Positions 6,747-6,812 of a DNA stretch of 6,812 bases are shown in pieces (the stretch's first letter is position 1; every line of letters starts with the position of its first letter). Below the pieces are notes generated by a model. It did no database searches and was not told where the DNA came from. It worked only from the letters and a program-made list of their open reading frames with translations. Origin of the DNA: CAYFJO01 sp964343305 (lineage in GTDB: Bacteria > Planctomycetota > Planctomycetia > Pirellulales > Pirellulaceae); contig CAYFJO010000547.1 of assembly GCA_964343305.1 (NCBI GenBank), forward strand, positions 1 to 6,812. Reading direction: 5' to 3'. The position numbers and the translations under genes were made by a program.

Positions 6747-6812
6747 TGACTCGAATCGCATCACAAGTTGTTGTTATGCCGCGGCCAGTAGAAAATGTCC
6801 TCGTTTAACGCC

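Noticed and set aside
6761..6811. Possible last 16 codons of a minus-strand gene entering from the right edge
   Set aside because: Too short to recognise and may be repeat sequence. A following hairpin is suggestive, but the frame cannot be supported without sequence beyond the window.
1..6812. CRISPR arrays, tRNA or rRNA genes, transposases
   Set aside because: No regularly spaced direct repeats, no cloverleaf or rRNA-like segments, and no transposase-like protein were seen in either strand.

Overview
The window looks like chromosomal DNA of a planctomycete, probably from the Pirellula/Rhodopirellula side of the phylum. The clues are an outer-membrane barrel protein of a type I associate with planctomycetes, a secreted ThuA-domain protein (a family expanded there), a very large soluble PAS/GAF histidine kinase, starts without a clear Shine-Dalgarno sequence, and imperfect palindromes filling the gaps between genes. 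The assignment rests on recognition; no search was run.

Layout. Positions 1-188 are a non-coding leader with a 9-bp perfect inverted repeat (46-73) and a good sigma70-type promoter candidate (117-145). A plus-strand gene (189-1070) encodes a secreted 293-residue protein, predicted to be an outer-membrane beta-barrel. It converges with two minus-strand genes. In minus-strand order these are a 1480-residue multi-sensor histidine kinase (6534 to 2092) and, 128 bases downstream, a 275-residue exported ThuA-like protein (1963 to 1136). The convergent junction (1071-1135) is almost entirely an imperfect inverted repeat that runs into the ThuA stop codon. The kinase-ThuA gap holds a 65-base hairpin that ends 9 bases before the ThuA start codon. 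Positions 6535-6812, upstream of the kinase, hold two further small hairpins and no convincing gene.

How the genes may work together. The kinase has no membrane segment, so it should sense cytoplasmic signals. Its order is receiver-like, PAS, GAF, PAS, GAF, four PAS, HisKA, HATPase. The N-terminal receiver has Glu where the phosphorylatable Asp is expected. The H-box resembles FixL/TodS-type kinases, whose usual partners are FixJ/NarL-type regulators, but no response regulator is in the window. Kinase and ThuA gene share strand and order and might be co-transcribed, but the hairpin could separate their expression. The barrel gene is probably an independent unit.

Nothing here is clearly a new system. 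The points most worth checking are the Asp-to-Glu receiver at the front of the kinase, the hairpin abutting the ThuA start codon, and the different palindromes in each intergenic gap.
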